Position numbers and translations under genes: made by a program
Source: Bacteroidota bacterium
GTDB lineage: Bacteria; Bacteroidota; Bacteroidia; Chitinophagales; LD1
Length of the DNA: 64,000 nucleotides
Direction: 5' to 3'
Assembly (NCBI GenBank): GCA_947475165.1
Contig: CANJLD010000012.1
Coordinates: forward strand, 61,686-125,685
Shown: positions 37,149-47,029 of the stretch, piece by piece
Numbering within the stretch: position 1 is the first letter of the stretch
Layout: each line of letters opens with the position of its first letter
Notes under the pieces: model-generated
What the model was told of the DNA's origin: nothing
Seen by the model: the letters and a program-made list of their open reading frames with translations, nothing else
Database searches by the model: none

Positions 37149-39275
37149 TTACTTTATAACTAATTTACGTTGTACTACTGAGTCGCCCGCTTTTACATTT
37201 ACTATATAAACACCAGCAGCTAAAAGCGAAGAACCATTAATTGGCAATTGGCTTTCTCCATCGTTCAATGATCCTTCAAATACGCTCAACACTACTTTGC
37301 CGGTAATGTCTATCACGTTCACACTCACCTTTCCTGCACTTGCCAGCGATAAGCTAAGTGTAGCATTGCCTTCGGTTGGGTTAGGGAAAATAGTAGCACC
37401 ATTCACCACACTCATATCCTCTACACCGGTAGTAGCTCCGCCAATATTAATATCATCAATATAAAAATTGTTGCCGCCCACCGAGCTGTAAACTCTGAAT
37501 TTAAAACGCACGTTCGGGTTCTGATAAGCTATAGGTAAATTTATCTTCACAAATTTCCAATACGCCTCTGCGGTAGTAGGAGTAAAGAAACCCGGCACAC
37601 TGCCTGCGTTTATCAAGGCTGCCGAACCGTTGTGTGTTCCTTTTTTGTAAATACTGTTCCAGGTAGAGCCACAGTTTACAGTTGCGTAAACTTCCATAGA
37701 ATCGGCAAAGAAATCAGAGAAATCTGTAGAAGTAGAAGCCCATGAATAGTAGAACGATAAAGTTCTTAGTGCAGTAGTATTTAAACCGCTAAGGTCAAAG
37801 CCCGGAGAAACTATTTCGTCAATATCACGGTCGGTGTGTGCATAGTAGTTATTCAGTTGAGCAGATTTGCTGCCTGAGCGTGCTGCATAGTCAACCTGTT
37901 TAAACTCATTCAAATTCCAATCGTAGTTAGCTGTAACCCATTCGTTAGAACCAAACACGTTGGCATCTTCAAAACCCTGAAAGAAAGGTGCCTGGTAAGA
38001 AGCTAAATCGTTAGCTACATATACTAAGGCATTATTGGTTTTAGTGCTGGTGCCTGTTGCATTGGTAACAGTAAGCGTAACTGGCTGCCATCCTGCTACT
38101 AAAAACTGAACCACCGGGTTTTTGTCAGTAGAAACTGCCGGATTGCCGTTTGGTATTTCCCAGTAGTAACTGTCAACAGTACCATTCCACGAACCATCTA
38201 ATAAAGTAACAGAACCGTTTAAGCATACGTATCTTTTGCTCACGCTAAAATCAGCCTTAGGTGCTGAAGGAGTGTAAGAAGTATCTTCAATTCCGGTAGC
38301 CGCAAGATTAGTAGCCGACCAAAGATTATTTCTATCTGCTTTAGTTGAATTAAGAGCAGCAATCATTCTTATTCCCTGTCCATTACTAAACATTTTTGAG
38401 CAATAAGAATAGTCCATATAGTTTTGGTAATTCTCAAAGCTATCAGGATTACATATTCTGGAACCATTTGCGCTTGGGCAACTCTGATAACCCTTAGTAA
38501 TAGGAGTATCGCTTACATCATCATCGCCACATGCCACCCCCGGTTCGTTAGTATCGCCCCATACGTGTTTCAAATTCAGATAGTGTCCAATCTCATGTGT
38601 AAGTGCGCGATATAAGTTATAGCTTGGTCCATTAGGTCCTCCTATATAATCGCTCAGAATATTAATACCGTCACGTGCCGGTGTAGCATAAATAGCCTGA
38701 ACACTGCCGGGATAGTATGCATAACCTGCAGCACCGTCTCTCATTTGGCGATACACCCAAACATTGATGTATTTTTCGCGAGGCCAGTTGTGCATTTTAG
38801 AATAATCGTTTCCTACATACGTTTGGCAAGAGTTAATTCTTTCAATACCGTTAGTAGGATTTCCTGTAGGGTCAATATTGGCTAAACGAAACTCAACTCC
38901 GATGTTTCCAATGCGCGGTTGAAACCAAGGAATAACAGTTGATTGATCGGCATTCAACTTATTATAATCCTGATTCAATGTTACTATCTGGTCTCTGATT
39001 CTCGCATCAGAAATGTTTTCACTTCCACCTTGGTGAATAATATGAAACACGATAGGAAGGATAATGTTTCCTGAACGGCTTATTTCATAGTGGCTGAAGT
39101 TAGCTTCAAATTCTTTGGTGAAAGCTTCTAACTCAGCTTCGTCCTGAAGAACCTCAGGATGTTCCTGAATTAATTTTTGACGGAAAGCGTCAGCCGCACA
39201 AAAATTTTGGTTTTGCGCAGAACCGGCAAATGGAATTGCCAATAAAAAGAATAGTGTAAAGATGTTCGTTTTCAT
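37149..39275 (-). CDS. Secreted M43 (pappalysin/cytophagalysin-type) metalloprotease with T9SS sorting domain
   Basis: ATG 39275 gives a signal peptide ending FAGSAQ; the frame is open upstream to 39341. The 708-residue protein has a propeptide, then an M43 catalytic domain with zinc motif HEIGHYLNLKH and GDDDVSDTP downstream, a PKD-like domain (about residues 365-440), a further beta-rich module, and a C-terminal T9SS type A sorting domain with IFPNPTEGNATLSLS and AAGVYIVNVKAGDSVVQRKLVIK. It should be exported by T9SS and cleaved or anchored at the surface. It has its own terminator. Confidence 0.9.
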   Translation of the reverse strand: MKTNIFTLFFLLAIPFAGSAQNQNFCAADAFRQKLIQEHPEVLQDEAELEAFTKEFEANFSHYEISRSGNIILPIVFHIIHQGGSENISDARIRDQIVTLNQDYNKLNADQSTVIPWFQPRIGNIGVEFRLANIDPTGNPTNGIERINSCQTYVGNDYSKMHNWPREKYINVWVYRQMRDGAAGYAYYPGSVQAIYATPARDGINILSDYIGGPNGPSYNLYRALTHEIGHYLNLKHVWGDTNEPGVACGDDDVSDTPITKGYQSCPSANGSRICNPDSFENYQNYMDYSYCSKMFSNGQGIRMIAALNSTKADRNNLWSATNLAATGIEDTSYTPSAPKADFSVSKRYVCLNGSVTLLDGSWNGTVDSYYWEIPNGNPAVSTDKNPVVQFLVAGWQPVTLTVTNATGTSTKTNNALVYVANDLASYQAPFFQGFEDANVFGSNEWVTANYDWNLNEFKQVDYAARSGSKSAQLNNYYAHTDRDIDEIVSPGFDLSGLNTTALRTLSFYYSWASTSTDFSDFFADSMEVYATVNCGSTWNSIYKKGTHNGSAALINAGSVPGFFTPTTAEAYWKFVKINLPIAYQNPNVRFKFRVYSSVGGNNFYIDDINIGGATTGVEDMSVVNGATIFPNPTEGNATLSLSLASAGKVSVNVIDITGKVVLSVFEGSLNDGESQLPINGSSLLAAGVYIVNVKAGDSVVQRKLVIK

Positions 39276-39434
39276 ACGATGGTTTTTGGTTTTTAATTTT
39301 ACTGAAACGAAAATAAGTTGAGATTTTAATATTATCTGCATTTACTTGAAAAAATGACAATTCTGTGACAATTCATTTCATCTAATGCCTGTCCCTTTTT
39401 CATTTTCGGGGGTGAATGTAATAGAAAATGAAAA

Positions 39435-39470
39435 ATAAAAAACCCGCCTCACTATTCGTGAAACGGGGTT
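39435..39470 (-). terminator. Hairpin terminator downstream of the PKD adhesin gene
   Basis: On the minus strand AACCCCGTTTCAC and GTGAGGCGGGTT pair around GAATA, followed by a T-rich run. It lies beyond palindromic repeat copy 4. Confidence 0.75.
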
Positions 39471-39507
39471 TGTATTTAAGTCCCCTTTAAGGGATTTAGG
39501 GGTTTTA
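39471..39507 (-). repeat. Stop-codon-adjacent palindromic repeat, copy 4
   Basis: This copy reads TGTATTTAAGT, then CCCCTTTAAGGG (one change from the other copies), then ATTTAGGGG and TTTTA. The final TTA is the complement of the PKD adhesin TAA stop. The position relative to the stop codon is the same as in the other copies. Confidence 0.9.
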
Positions 39508-42500
39508 CTCCGCTATCATTTTTCCTTTACCAATTACTTTGTTGCTCTTTATTACTTCATACATGTAAACTCCTGCTGCAAGAGCTTCTCTTTGAATAGT
39601 AAAGGTATTGTTGGCAGAAATATCGTTGCGAATTATTTGACCAAGTATATCAAATACTCTCAGTACGTAAGTAGAATTTTCACCGTCAATTTTAATGGTA
39701 GTGAAATCTTTAAACGGATTTGGCATAAGCGTAATAGTTGCTGTTCCGTTTTCCAACTCGCTTACCGAAAGTTTATAATCGATTGTGTTTAGCGTAGTAT
39801 TAGTAGGCAAAGCAGCGTTGTAATCGAAGTAAATGTTAGCTGTGTTTGTCAGTTGAGTTCCTTCTGCTAAACCAGCATACGGTTTAATGGCAAAGGTTAC
39901 ATGACCATGACTTGCCGGTTCGTTAGCATTGCTATCCGGCAACATGATTGAACTGAATTTCCAGATAGCTTCTCTTCCTGCAAACTGCATGGTGTAAGGA
40001 TGGCTCGCACCAATCATGTGGAAGGTTTCTAAATCCAAATCAGTGTCAATCAAATCGCGCACAACCACATTTACTGCATCGGCAGTACCGGTGTTTTGAA
40101 AGTTAACGGTGTAAGTCAATTCCTCATCACCTTTAATTTTTCCTTCGCTTCCTTCACCTGCAGGCAATACTAGTTTGTTGTTAGGGTCCCAACTTGCAGT
40201 AGCATCCTGATGAACAGTATCTACATTGTTGATAGTATTGGTTTCGTTGCAACCGGTAGAAGTTATGTTTGCCAACATAAACACATGCTGACCAACCTGA
40301 ACAGTAGTAAGCGCATCAAAGTTTACCCAATAGTTCTGGCAACTTCCCGGCAACAAATTACTTAGCGACCAGGTAACGGTATGCGTAGAATTGTTTACCG
40401 AAGTTTGTGCAGGTGATGAATAATTAAAACTTAAAGCAGGGTCGAAGAATAGATTAGCTGTTCCGTTGGCAATACTTGCACCTACGTTACATACCTGAAT
40501 ATCATACCAAGCCGGGAAGCCCGGGGTAACGGTAGTATGCGGAGTAATTTCTATGGAAAGATCGCATGCGCCCGGTTGAACATAAATTCCAAAATCGTTG
40601 TGGTAGTAATTAGTGCCATTCACCGTAGTAAGTGTAATTACCTGCGGAGTAACAATGCCTCCAATAGTTGATGAAATGGCAATTACATAAACTCCCGATG
40701 GAACCGTTACACAATAGTGACCGTTCTGGTCGGTGTAAGCATGGTAGATAGTTCCGTTGCTGGCAGTAATGGTCACATGCACATTAGCAATTCCGTTTTC
40801 GGTGTTTTCCTGTTGATGATTATTGTTCGCATCGTTATACACAGTTCCGCAAATGCTCACGCTGTTGTTCTGCAATCCGAAATCGTAACCGCAATGGCTG
40901 CCACCGCTTGTTGTGATTGTATATGAAGCGCAGTTGCTGATAGAACCTCCATTTGGATTTGGTGTTCCCACCGGTATGGTAAATGAATAACCGGATGGTG
41001 CGCAGTAGTAAATATTGTAAGTTCCTGCAGGCAGAACCAACGTGTAATGTCCGTTTGCTCCAACAGTTGCAGAGTATTGATTGCTGGCATAAATAGTTCC
41101 GCCATTAAATCCTTGCTCACCGTTATCCTGAACTCCGTTTCCGTTTACATCGTTAAACACAACCCCGCAAATAGTATCGCTTATGCCGCAAGGCTGAATA
41201 TGAATAACCGAATAGTAACTTGCCTGACAAGCTCCACCGTTTGAGTAAACAGTTAATTGAACCGTCCATGTTCCGACAGGGAAAGTATGAACCGGATTAG
41301 CACTTGATGAAGAAGTGCCATCGCCAAAATGCCAGATTTGATTGGTATATCCACCGGTTGATGCATTGCTGAACTGAACTGTGTGGCAGTTTACATAAGC
41401 ATAAGAAAAGAGTGCATTGCAGGTGCCGGTGTTATTGGTTATAGTATCGCAAGCAGCAGCTGTGCACTGGTTATTATCATAAGCAGTTACACAATAAGCC
41501 CCTGCTGCTGTAGGATAAATAGTACTGGTAGAAATACCATTACTCCAGTAGTAATAATAAGTAGGTCCGCCACCGCTAGCTACTGCCTGTAAACCGTGCG
41601 CTCCGTTAGCATTAGTAACCTGACTAATGTTAACATTGAAACTGCTACAAGGATTAGCCGCATTTGCCTGAATATTGTGGCAGCTTGTATCGGCACAAAT
41701 ACTTCCCGGTATATTAACTATATGACAAACCGTATATAATCCTGCTGCTGTATAATAATGAGCAGGGTTAGCTAAGGTTGAAGTTGTTCCATCTCCAAAA
41801 GTCCAGTGATGTGTAACTGTGTTGGTATTGGTTACGCTGGCAAACTGAACGCCCCCGGTGTTTAAATAAGTCTGTGTCCATGCTGCGCTTAAACCGCTGC
41901 ATGGGTTAGCATTGGTAATAGTAATATTCACACAAGCCGAATCGCAGAAGGTTTGTGTATTGCTTCCATACAAATACAAACAAACTAAGTAAGTACCGGC
42001 AGGCAATGTTTGTGATGTGAATATTGACGACACACCCGACTGCGTTTGAATCAGGTTATTATTTGCACCCCATACATTCCAGTAATAATGGGTGGCAGAA
42101 CTTGTGTCGGTAGATGTGCTGTTAGCATGAATAGCGCTGTTCACCACACTTGCAGTAAACGAAGCTGTTCCGCAACTGCCCGTTACTGTTTGGCAAGCTG
42201 TTGCCGAACAACCGGTAGTAGTAGTAACTGTTACACAATAAATATTTGGTGATGTAACTGTAATAGTTTGTGTGCCTGCACCGTTGCTCCAGTGGTAACC
42301 TGCAACACTCGAACCGCTGTAAGTTGCAGTAAGTGTATAGCTGCCATTTAAATTAGAAGTAAGACTGATACTCGCAGTACCGGTACAGTTATTCACCGGA
42401 TTTGCCTGAATGTTATGGCAACTGGTATCTGCACAGGTTGTTCCCGGCACATTTACAATTAAGCAAACTGTGTAGAGACCTCCGTTAGTATAGCCGTGTG

Positions 42501-44550
42501 TAGGGTTAGCTAAAGTTGAAGTATGCCCATCACCAAAATCCCAGTGGTAATTGGTACCGCTCAAATTGTTGGAACTGGTAAATGTTACGCTATTGTTTGA
42601 GTTATAGGTTTGCGTCCATTGTGCGCTCAATCCTACACAAGCATTGCTGTTCGACACAGTAATAGTCTGACAGGCAGAATCACAGAAGGTTTGGTTGGAA
42701 CTATATAAGTATAAACAGACTTGGTAAGTACCGTTAGCCAAAGCATTGGTAGTAAACGGAGTTCCTGTTCCGGTTTGAACTAAGGTTCCGTTATTGTTCG
42801 ATATGTACCAAATGAATTGTGATGAAATACCGGTACCGGTTGAATTGCTGGTAAGAACTAAATGACCGGAAGTTTGTGTGCTGGTGAATGATGCTGTTCC
42901 GCAGCTGGTTGCTGTTCCCGGAATCACAATGTATTGACATACGGTATCTACACAGTTAATGCCCGGCATGTAAACGTAATGACAAACGTTGTAAGTAACG
43001 GTATTTGGATTAGTAGGATAAACATGATAAAACGCATGTGAAGTATCGCTACCGGTACCACCATCGTCAAAAGTCCAGTAGCTATGGATGCCCCAGCTAT
43101 TGGCAGTTTGATTGATTACTGCTACGTTACCGTTTACTGTAGTTTGAAATGCAGCTGAAACACTGCAGTTTGCTACAGTAATAGTTTGACAAATAGAATC
43201 GCAGAAACTTGTTCCGCTGGTTCCATAGATATACAGACAAACGCTGTGTGTTCCTAAACTTAAACCGGTGTATGAGTATTGCATATAAGTAGGAGCTATA
43301 CCAGTAGCCACTCCGTCTAACCACCATTGGAAGTTGGTTCCGTTGGGGTAGTTGTTGCCAGCATTTACGCTAAGGGAGTTCCCGTTAAGCGTATAAACAA
43401 AATTTGCCTGAGCACCTCCGCAAGGTTGCGAAGTATTTACAAAAACTGTTTGGCAGGTTGAGTCGCAGAAAGTGTTAGCATCGGAAAATACATATAGGCA
43501 GAAAAGATGGTTTCCGGTAGAAACATTACTAAGCGTATAAGAAGTGTTCGGGTTTATGTTGGTAATTGCCTGACCATCCATCCACCACTGATATAGTGTT
43601 CCGCTTCCGGTTCCTGTAGATGTACTGGACAATACCACATAATTGGAAGTTGACTGACTTGTGAAGCTTGCATTTATGTTGGCGCAAGGTGTCGAGTTGT
43701 TTACTATTACTGTCTGACAAGCGGAGTCACATAAATATTGGCTGTTTTGTGCCGCGTAAATGTAAAGGCAGAAAACGTGTGGCCCCTGCGATATATTCTG
43801 AACAGTGAATACATTCAGTCCGGCACTGGCTGGTGAAAGTGCTGTGCCATCCATCCACCACTGATACCAGGAGCCATTAGGAACGTTGGTGGAGGTACTT
43901 TGTAACTGCACTAATCCCGCTCCCGTGTTGCCCGCACTGAAAGATGCATGAAGGTTACCGCAAAGAGAATTCGTAATAGTCACATTATAGCAGGTAGTGG
44001 CAGAACATCCATTAGCATCGGTTACTGTTAAGCAGGCCTGTTGAACTCCCGCATTTGGATAAATAACAGTAGTTGTTGCGGTGGAGGAAGAAGAAGGAGT
44101 GCCACCGGGGAATGTCCATGAAAAAGCAAGCGGAGGATAATTAGAAGTACCGGTACCGGTAAATACAACAGTACTTCCCTGCACGTTAGCAGAGATGGCA
44201 GCTTGAACCATTCCGCTACAGTTATCTACATCGTGACAGAAGGTATCAATACAGGTAGTAGTTCCTCCATTCTGGGTACCAATGACATACTCGCATACAG
44301 TAAAATGTCCCGGTGTGGTGTATTGGTGTGTAGGGTTGGTGAGGTTAGAAGTACTGCCGTCACCAAAACTCCAATAGTGATTAGTGATTTGAAATCCACC
44401 TGTTACTGTAGATGAGTCGGTAAATACATGAACATGATTAGGGTTAATAGTGTAACCCCAATAGGCATTTACACCACATTGCGCCTGCACCATATAGGTA
44501 CAACACAGCATCGCAAGCAAAAGCGAAATTTGTTTTAGTGTTTTACTCAT
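39505..44550 (-). CDS. Giant secreted PKD/SdrD-like repeat protein with T9SS type A sorting domain (1681 residues)
   Basis: ATG 44550 (MSKTLKQISLLLAML) gives a signal peptide ending MVQAQC; the open frame continues to 44658 and an alternative ATG at 44595 is possible. Modules include PKD domains with YWSFGDGST-like motifs; five copies of a Cys-containing module ending in VCLYLYxSN-like segments plus FCDSxCQT; two SdrD B-like domains (ICGVVFNDVNGNGVQD and ICGTVYNDANNNHQQE); a DUF11-like domain; and a T9SS type A C-terminus with LMPNPFKDFTTIKIDG and LAAGVYMYEV. It is a surface adhesin or matrix component by analogy. Repeat copy 4 lies at its stop codon and a terminator follows. Confidence 0.88.
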   Translation of the reverse strand: MSKTLKQISLLLAMLCCTYMVQAQCGVNAYWGYTINPNHVHVFTDSSTVTGGFQITNHYWSFGDGSTSNLTNPTHQYTTPGHFTVCEYVIGTQNGGTTTCIDTFCHDVDNCSGMVQAAISANVQGSTVVFTGTGTSNYPPLAFSWTFPGGTPSSSSTATTTVIYPNAGVQQACLTVTDANGCSATTCYNVTITNSLCGNLHASFSAGNTGAGLVQLQSTSTNVPNGSWYQWWMDGTALSPASAGLNVFTVQNISQGPHVFCLYIYAAQNSQYLCDSACQTVIVNNSTPCANINASFTSQSTSNYVVLSSTSTGTGSGTLYQWWMDGQAITNINPNTSYTLSNVSTGNHLFCLYVFSDANTFCDSTCQTVFVNTSQPCGGAQANFVYTLNGNSLSVNAGNNYPNGTNFQWWLDGVATGIAPTYMQYSYTGLSLGTHSVCLYIYGTSGTSFCDSICQTITVANCSVSAAFQTTVNGNVAVINQTANSWGIHSYWTFDDGGTGSDTSHAFYHVYPTNPNTVTYNVCHYVYMPGINCVDTVCQYIVIPGTATSCGTASFTSTQTSGHLVLTSNSTGTGISSQFIWYISNNNGTLVQTGTGTPFTTNALANGTYQVCLYLYSSNQTFCDSACQTITVSNSNACVGLSAQWTQTYNSNNSVTFTSSNNLSGTNYHWDFGDGHTSTLANPTHGYTNGGLYTVCLIVNVPGTTCADTSCHNIQANPVNNCTGTASISLTSNLNGSYTLTATYSGSSVAGYHWSNGAGTQTITVTSPNIYCVTVTTTTGCSATACQTVTGSCGTASFTASVVNSAIHANSTSTDTSSATHYYWNVWGANNNLIQTQSGVSSIFTSQTLPAGTYLVCLYLYGSNTQTFCDSACVNITITNANPCSGLSAAWTQTYLNTGGVQFASVTNTNTVTHHWTFGDGTTSTLANPAHYYTAAGLYTVCHIVNIPGSICADTSCHNIQANAANPCSSFNVNISQVTNANGAHGLQAVASGGGPTYYYYWSNGISTSTIYPTAAGAYCVTAYDNNQCTAAACDTITNNTGTCNALFSYAYVNCHTVQFSNASTGGYTNQIWHFGDGTSSSSANPVHTFPVGTWTVQLTVYSNGGACQASYYSVIHIQPCGISDTICGVVFNDVNGNGVQDNGEQGFNGGTIYASNQYSATVGANGHYTLVLPAGTYNIYYCAPSGYSFTIPVGTPNPNGGSISNCASYTITTSGGSHCGYDFGLQNNSVSICGTVYNDANNNHQQENTENGIANVHVTITASNGTIYHAYTDQNGHYCVTVPSGVYVIAISSTIGGIVTPQVITLTTVNGTNYYHNDFGIYVQPGACDLSIEITPHTTVTPGFPAWYDIQVCNVGASIANGTANLFFDPALSFNYSSPAQTSVNNSTHTVTWSLSNLLPGSCQNYWVNFDALTTVQVGQHVFMLANITSTGCNETNTINNVDTVHQDATASWDPNNKLVLPAGEGSEGKIKGDEELTYTVNFQNTGTADAVNVVVRDLIDTDLDLETFHMIGASHPYTMQFAGREAIWKFSSIMLPDSNANEPASHGHVTFAIKPYAGLAEGTQLTNTANIYFDYNAALPTNTTLNTIDYKLSVSELENGTATITLMPNPFKDFTTIKIDGENSTYVLRVFDILGQIIRNDISANNTFTIQREALAAGVYMYEVIKSNKVIGKGKMIAE

Positions 44551-44704
44551 GGCTCTGTTTTTAGTATTAATGAATTCGTGAATCTTCGATTTCATAGTTG
44601 AATGTTTTAGGTTTAATAAGCGATATAGCATTTTCGTTTTTATTATTTGATACGCCAAACATACTCCTCCGTTGTATGCAAACCAAATTAAAGTAGTTTA
44701 CTTC

Positions 44705-46189
44705 TTACTCATCCAAATCGATTGGTTGTATGCCTACTTTAGGAGCTAACCAGGCGCGGTAGCGCAGTACCTCACCATCTTCTACTGAGCCTTTAACAGG
44801 TGCGGTGACGAACTTCCTGACTAATAAAAAAAGCTTTTTATCTTTCTCTAAAGCCGGAGAAGCAATTAAATCAGGAATCAGTTTCAGGATAAAACGTTCG
44901 CGTTTAAAGTCATCTGCTATAAGTTGTATCTTAAACTGTTTTTTTACCTGTTCAACGCGCTTTAGGGAAGTCTCCTCATCGCTCGATTCGTATTGCATAA
45001 TACATTCGGCAACGGCAATTTTTAGTTTAAATGAGGTGTCGGTCTTTTTGTAATGGTCGTTTGCATACAGCCGAACAAGATTGCGGATAGCATCGTTTGT
45101 TTTGCGCTGAAAAAAAAGCAGGTTGGCTTTGTTAAGCAGAATAAAGAAATCGTAATAGCTGTTCTTCATGCTTTTCATTTCGCGCTCGGCTTCGTCTAAT
45201 GCTTTTATGCCGCGCGCTAAATCAATCTGTGCATAGTTAATCACGAGTGCATTGTAATAGAAGAAAAGATACTTATCGTGCAGCAGATTATTAAATGCAC
45301 TCAACTCTTCGCCCAGTGTTTCTGCATAATCTAAACTCTCTGTAAACTTTCTGTTTTTGAAAGTAGCATTGATGATATAGATAAGCATCTGAATTTTTGT
45401 TTCATGATTCGATTTGTCGAACCACTTTTCGTCTACAAACTTTTTGTAAGTGGTGAGTATGAATTTCTCTAGCTCAATAAAGTTGTGATTCTGAATAAGT
45501 ATTTGACTGAGTGCGCGAAACACACGCGTTTGAAAAGTTTTGCTCCGTTTAATGGAATCATCACCGGCAAATTCTTTAATACTCGCATCGAGAAGTTTCA
45601 GCAAGCCCACATCGCGCTTGCCGTAGTTTTGCGAAAGCTTTAACCGGTAGGTAACTGCTGCCAACACTTGGTCGGCTTCGCGAATCTTGTTCAGCTTCAC
45701 AGCGTTATCTTTCCGCTGCTGAATATAGACTTCGGGATTAATACCTGTGTGGTTGCTCGACAGCGTTACAAAGCTGGCGTAGATAATATCAAGCAACTCG
45801 AAGTTCTCGATTTGCTGTGCACGTTTTTCTGCTTTCTTCAAAAAATATAAAGCAATGTCCGGCTGGTTGCGCGAGATGAAGATGTTGTAGAGCGAAAGAA
45901 AGAGGTAAAGGTTATTTGATTCATGCTTACCAAAATGCAGGAGCGTAAGGTTGTAACCTATGTCTTCCTGCAAACGGTTCTTGAGGCGGTAAAAGGAGTT
46001 CTTATCTTTTTCGGTATAAAGTTTCCGGAACACAAAATCTTCGTCATACTTGTCACCGGTTTTGCGGATGTAATCGAACAGGAGTATATCTTTTCGTGCA
46101 TCGCTGGCATTGGTGCTGTTGAGCCAAAGTTTGAAGTTGCGCACTTCTTCTTTGTTCATCACCGAAATAATGTTGTTGAGAATGTCCAT
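44705..46189 (-). CDS. Helical-repeat protein of unknown function (494 residues)
   Basis: The protein is almost entirely helical, with no signal peptide or membrane segment, and repeated helix pairs of about 34 residues like TPR or SEL1 solenoids, but the motif residues are weak. Its start is ATG 46189 (MDILNNIISVMNKEEVRNF), so it is cytosolic. I do not recognise a family. Its neighbours on both sides are T9SS cargo, so it may be a cytosolic partner of that export or a separate gene. It is divergent from the small T9SS protein gene; 84 bp separate the starts. Confidence 0.7.
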   Translation of the reverse strand: MDILNNIISVMNKEEVRNFKLWLNSTNASDARKDILLFDYIRKTGDKYDEDFVFRKLYTEKDKNSFYRLKNRLQEDIGYNLTLLHFGKHESNNLYLFLSLYNIFISRNQPDIALYFLKKAEKRAQQIENFELLDIIYASFVTLSSNHTGINPEVYIQQRKDNAVKLNKIREADQVLAAVTYRLKLSQNYGKRDVGLLKLLDASIKEFAGDDSIKRSKTFQTRVFRALSQILIQNHNFIELEKFILTTYKKFVDEKWFDKSNHETKIQMLIYIINATFKNRKFTESLDYAETLGEELSAFNNLLHDKYLFFYYNALVINYAQIDLARGIKALDEAEREMKSMKNSYYDFFILLNKANLLFFQRKTNDAIRNLVRLYANDHYKKTDTSFKLKIAVAECIMQYESSDEETSLKRVEQVKKQFKIQLIADDFKRERFILKLIPDLIASPALEKDKKLFLLVRKFVTAPVKGSVEDGEVLRYRAWLAPKVGIQPIDLDE

Positions 46190-46273
46190 GTATACTGTTC
46201 TGAATAAGTAAGAAACGAAGATAATATTTCTGCATTATTGCAACGGAGAGTTTACATTAGCTGTCAAAGGAGT

Positions 46274-46960
46274 ATGATGAATAAATATTTACACAAGTTT
46301 TTTATTGCTGCCGGTTTGCTTTTGCTTGGCCTTGGTTCTTCTAAAGGTCAAATTGCAGGAGTTGGTGTAACACTTATTGATTACACGTTCGACACGGTAG
46401 GCTATAATTATACCATCACTATCAATGCCCGTGTAAGCAATTACGATTCACTTCCTTTCATCGGTGTTATAGATTTTGGCTTGCACAACAACAGCCATGT
46501 TCTCTCTAATTCAACCCTGTTTAATAAGCCGCCATATTGCACTCCCAATCAAATCAGTCTTTACCCTTACGAAACCGTTCCCGCTGTTTTTAGTATTGAT
46601 ATTGACCCGCAATTTTTTTCACCCGGACCGGACGTGGTGGTAGTGTGGCCTATTTCTACAAAACCGATTATAGATTCGATTGTGATTGCCATTTATGTGC
46701 AAACGCCAAGCGGTATAAAAGATGATACGGAGGAGTTGTTTGGTTTCTTTATAGTGAATAACAAATTATTCCTGAAGAATTACGGCACTGCAACCAACTT
46801 TAAACAGGTAAGAATATACAACCTTATAGGCCAGCAGGTTTCGGAGTTTCGTTCCGACTTTATTACGGAAGTTCCTTTGCCCAATCTTCCTAAAGGGCTT
46901 TATCTCTGCGAACTGATAACTGCTGATAATAAGCGGAAGGTGATTCGGTTCTTCTATTAA
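46274..46960 (+). CDS. Small T9SS-type secreted protein (about 228 residues)
   Basis: I place the start at ATG 46274 (a second ATG follows at 46277) because an AAAGGAG sequence is 4-10 bp upstream; the frame opens earlier at TTG 46238. The signal peptide ends LGSSKGQ. Residues about 25-140 form a beta-sandwich-like domain of unknown type (FDTVGYNYTITINARVSNYDS); the C-terminus has IYNLIGQQVSEF and LPKGLYLCEL, the T9SS type A sorting pattern. Its role is unknown. The next gene follows by 70 bp on the same strand. Confidence 0.8.
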   Translation: MMNKYLHKFFIAAGLLLLGLGSSKGQIAGVGVTLIDYTFDTVGYNYTITINARVSNYDSLPFIGVIDFGLHNNSHVLSNSTLFNKPPYCTPNQISLYPYETVPAVFSIDIDPQFFSPGPDVVVVWPISTKPIIDSIVIAIYVQTPSGIKDDTEELFGFFIVNNKLFLKNYGTATNFKQVRIYNLIGQQVSEFRSDFITEVPLPNLPKGLYLCELITADNKRKVIRFFY

Positions 46961-47029
46961 CATACCCGAGCTAAAGTGCGACTTGCAAAGTGTTGTTTTT
47001 TTCTACATTCGGTTCTCAAAATAAAATCA

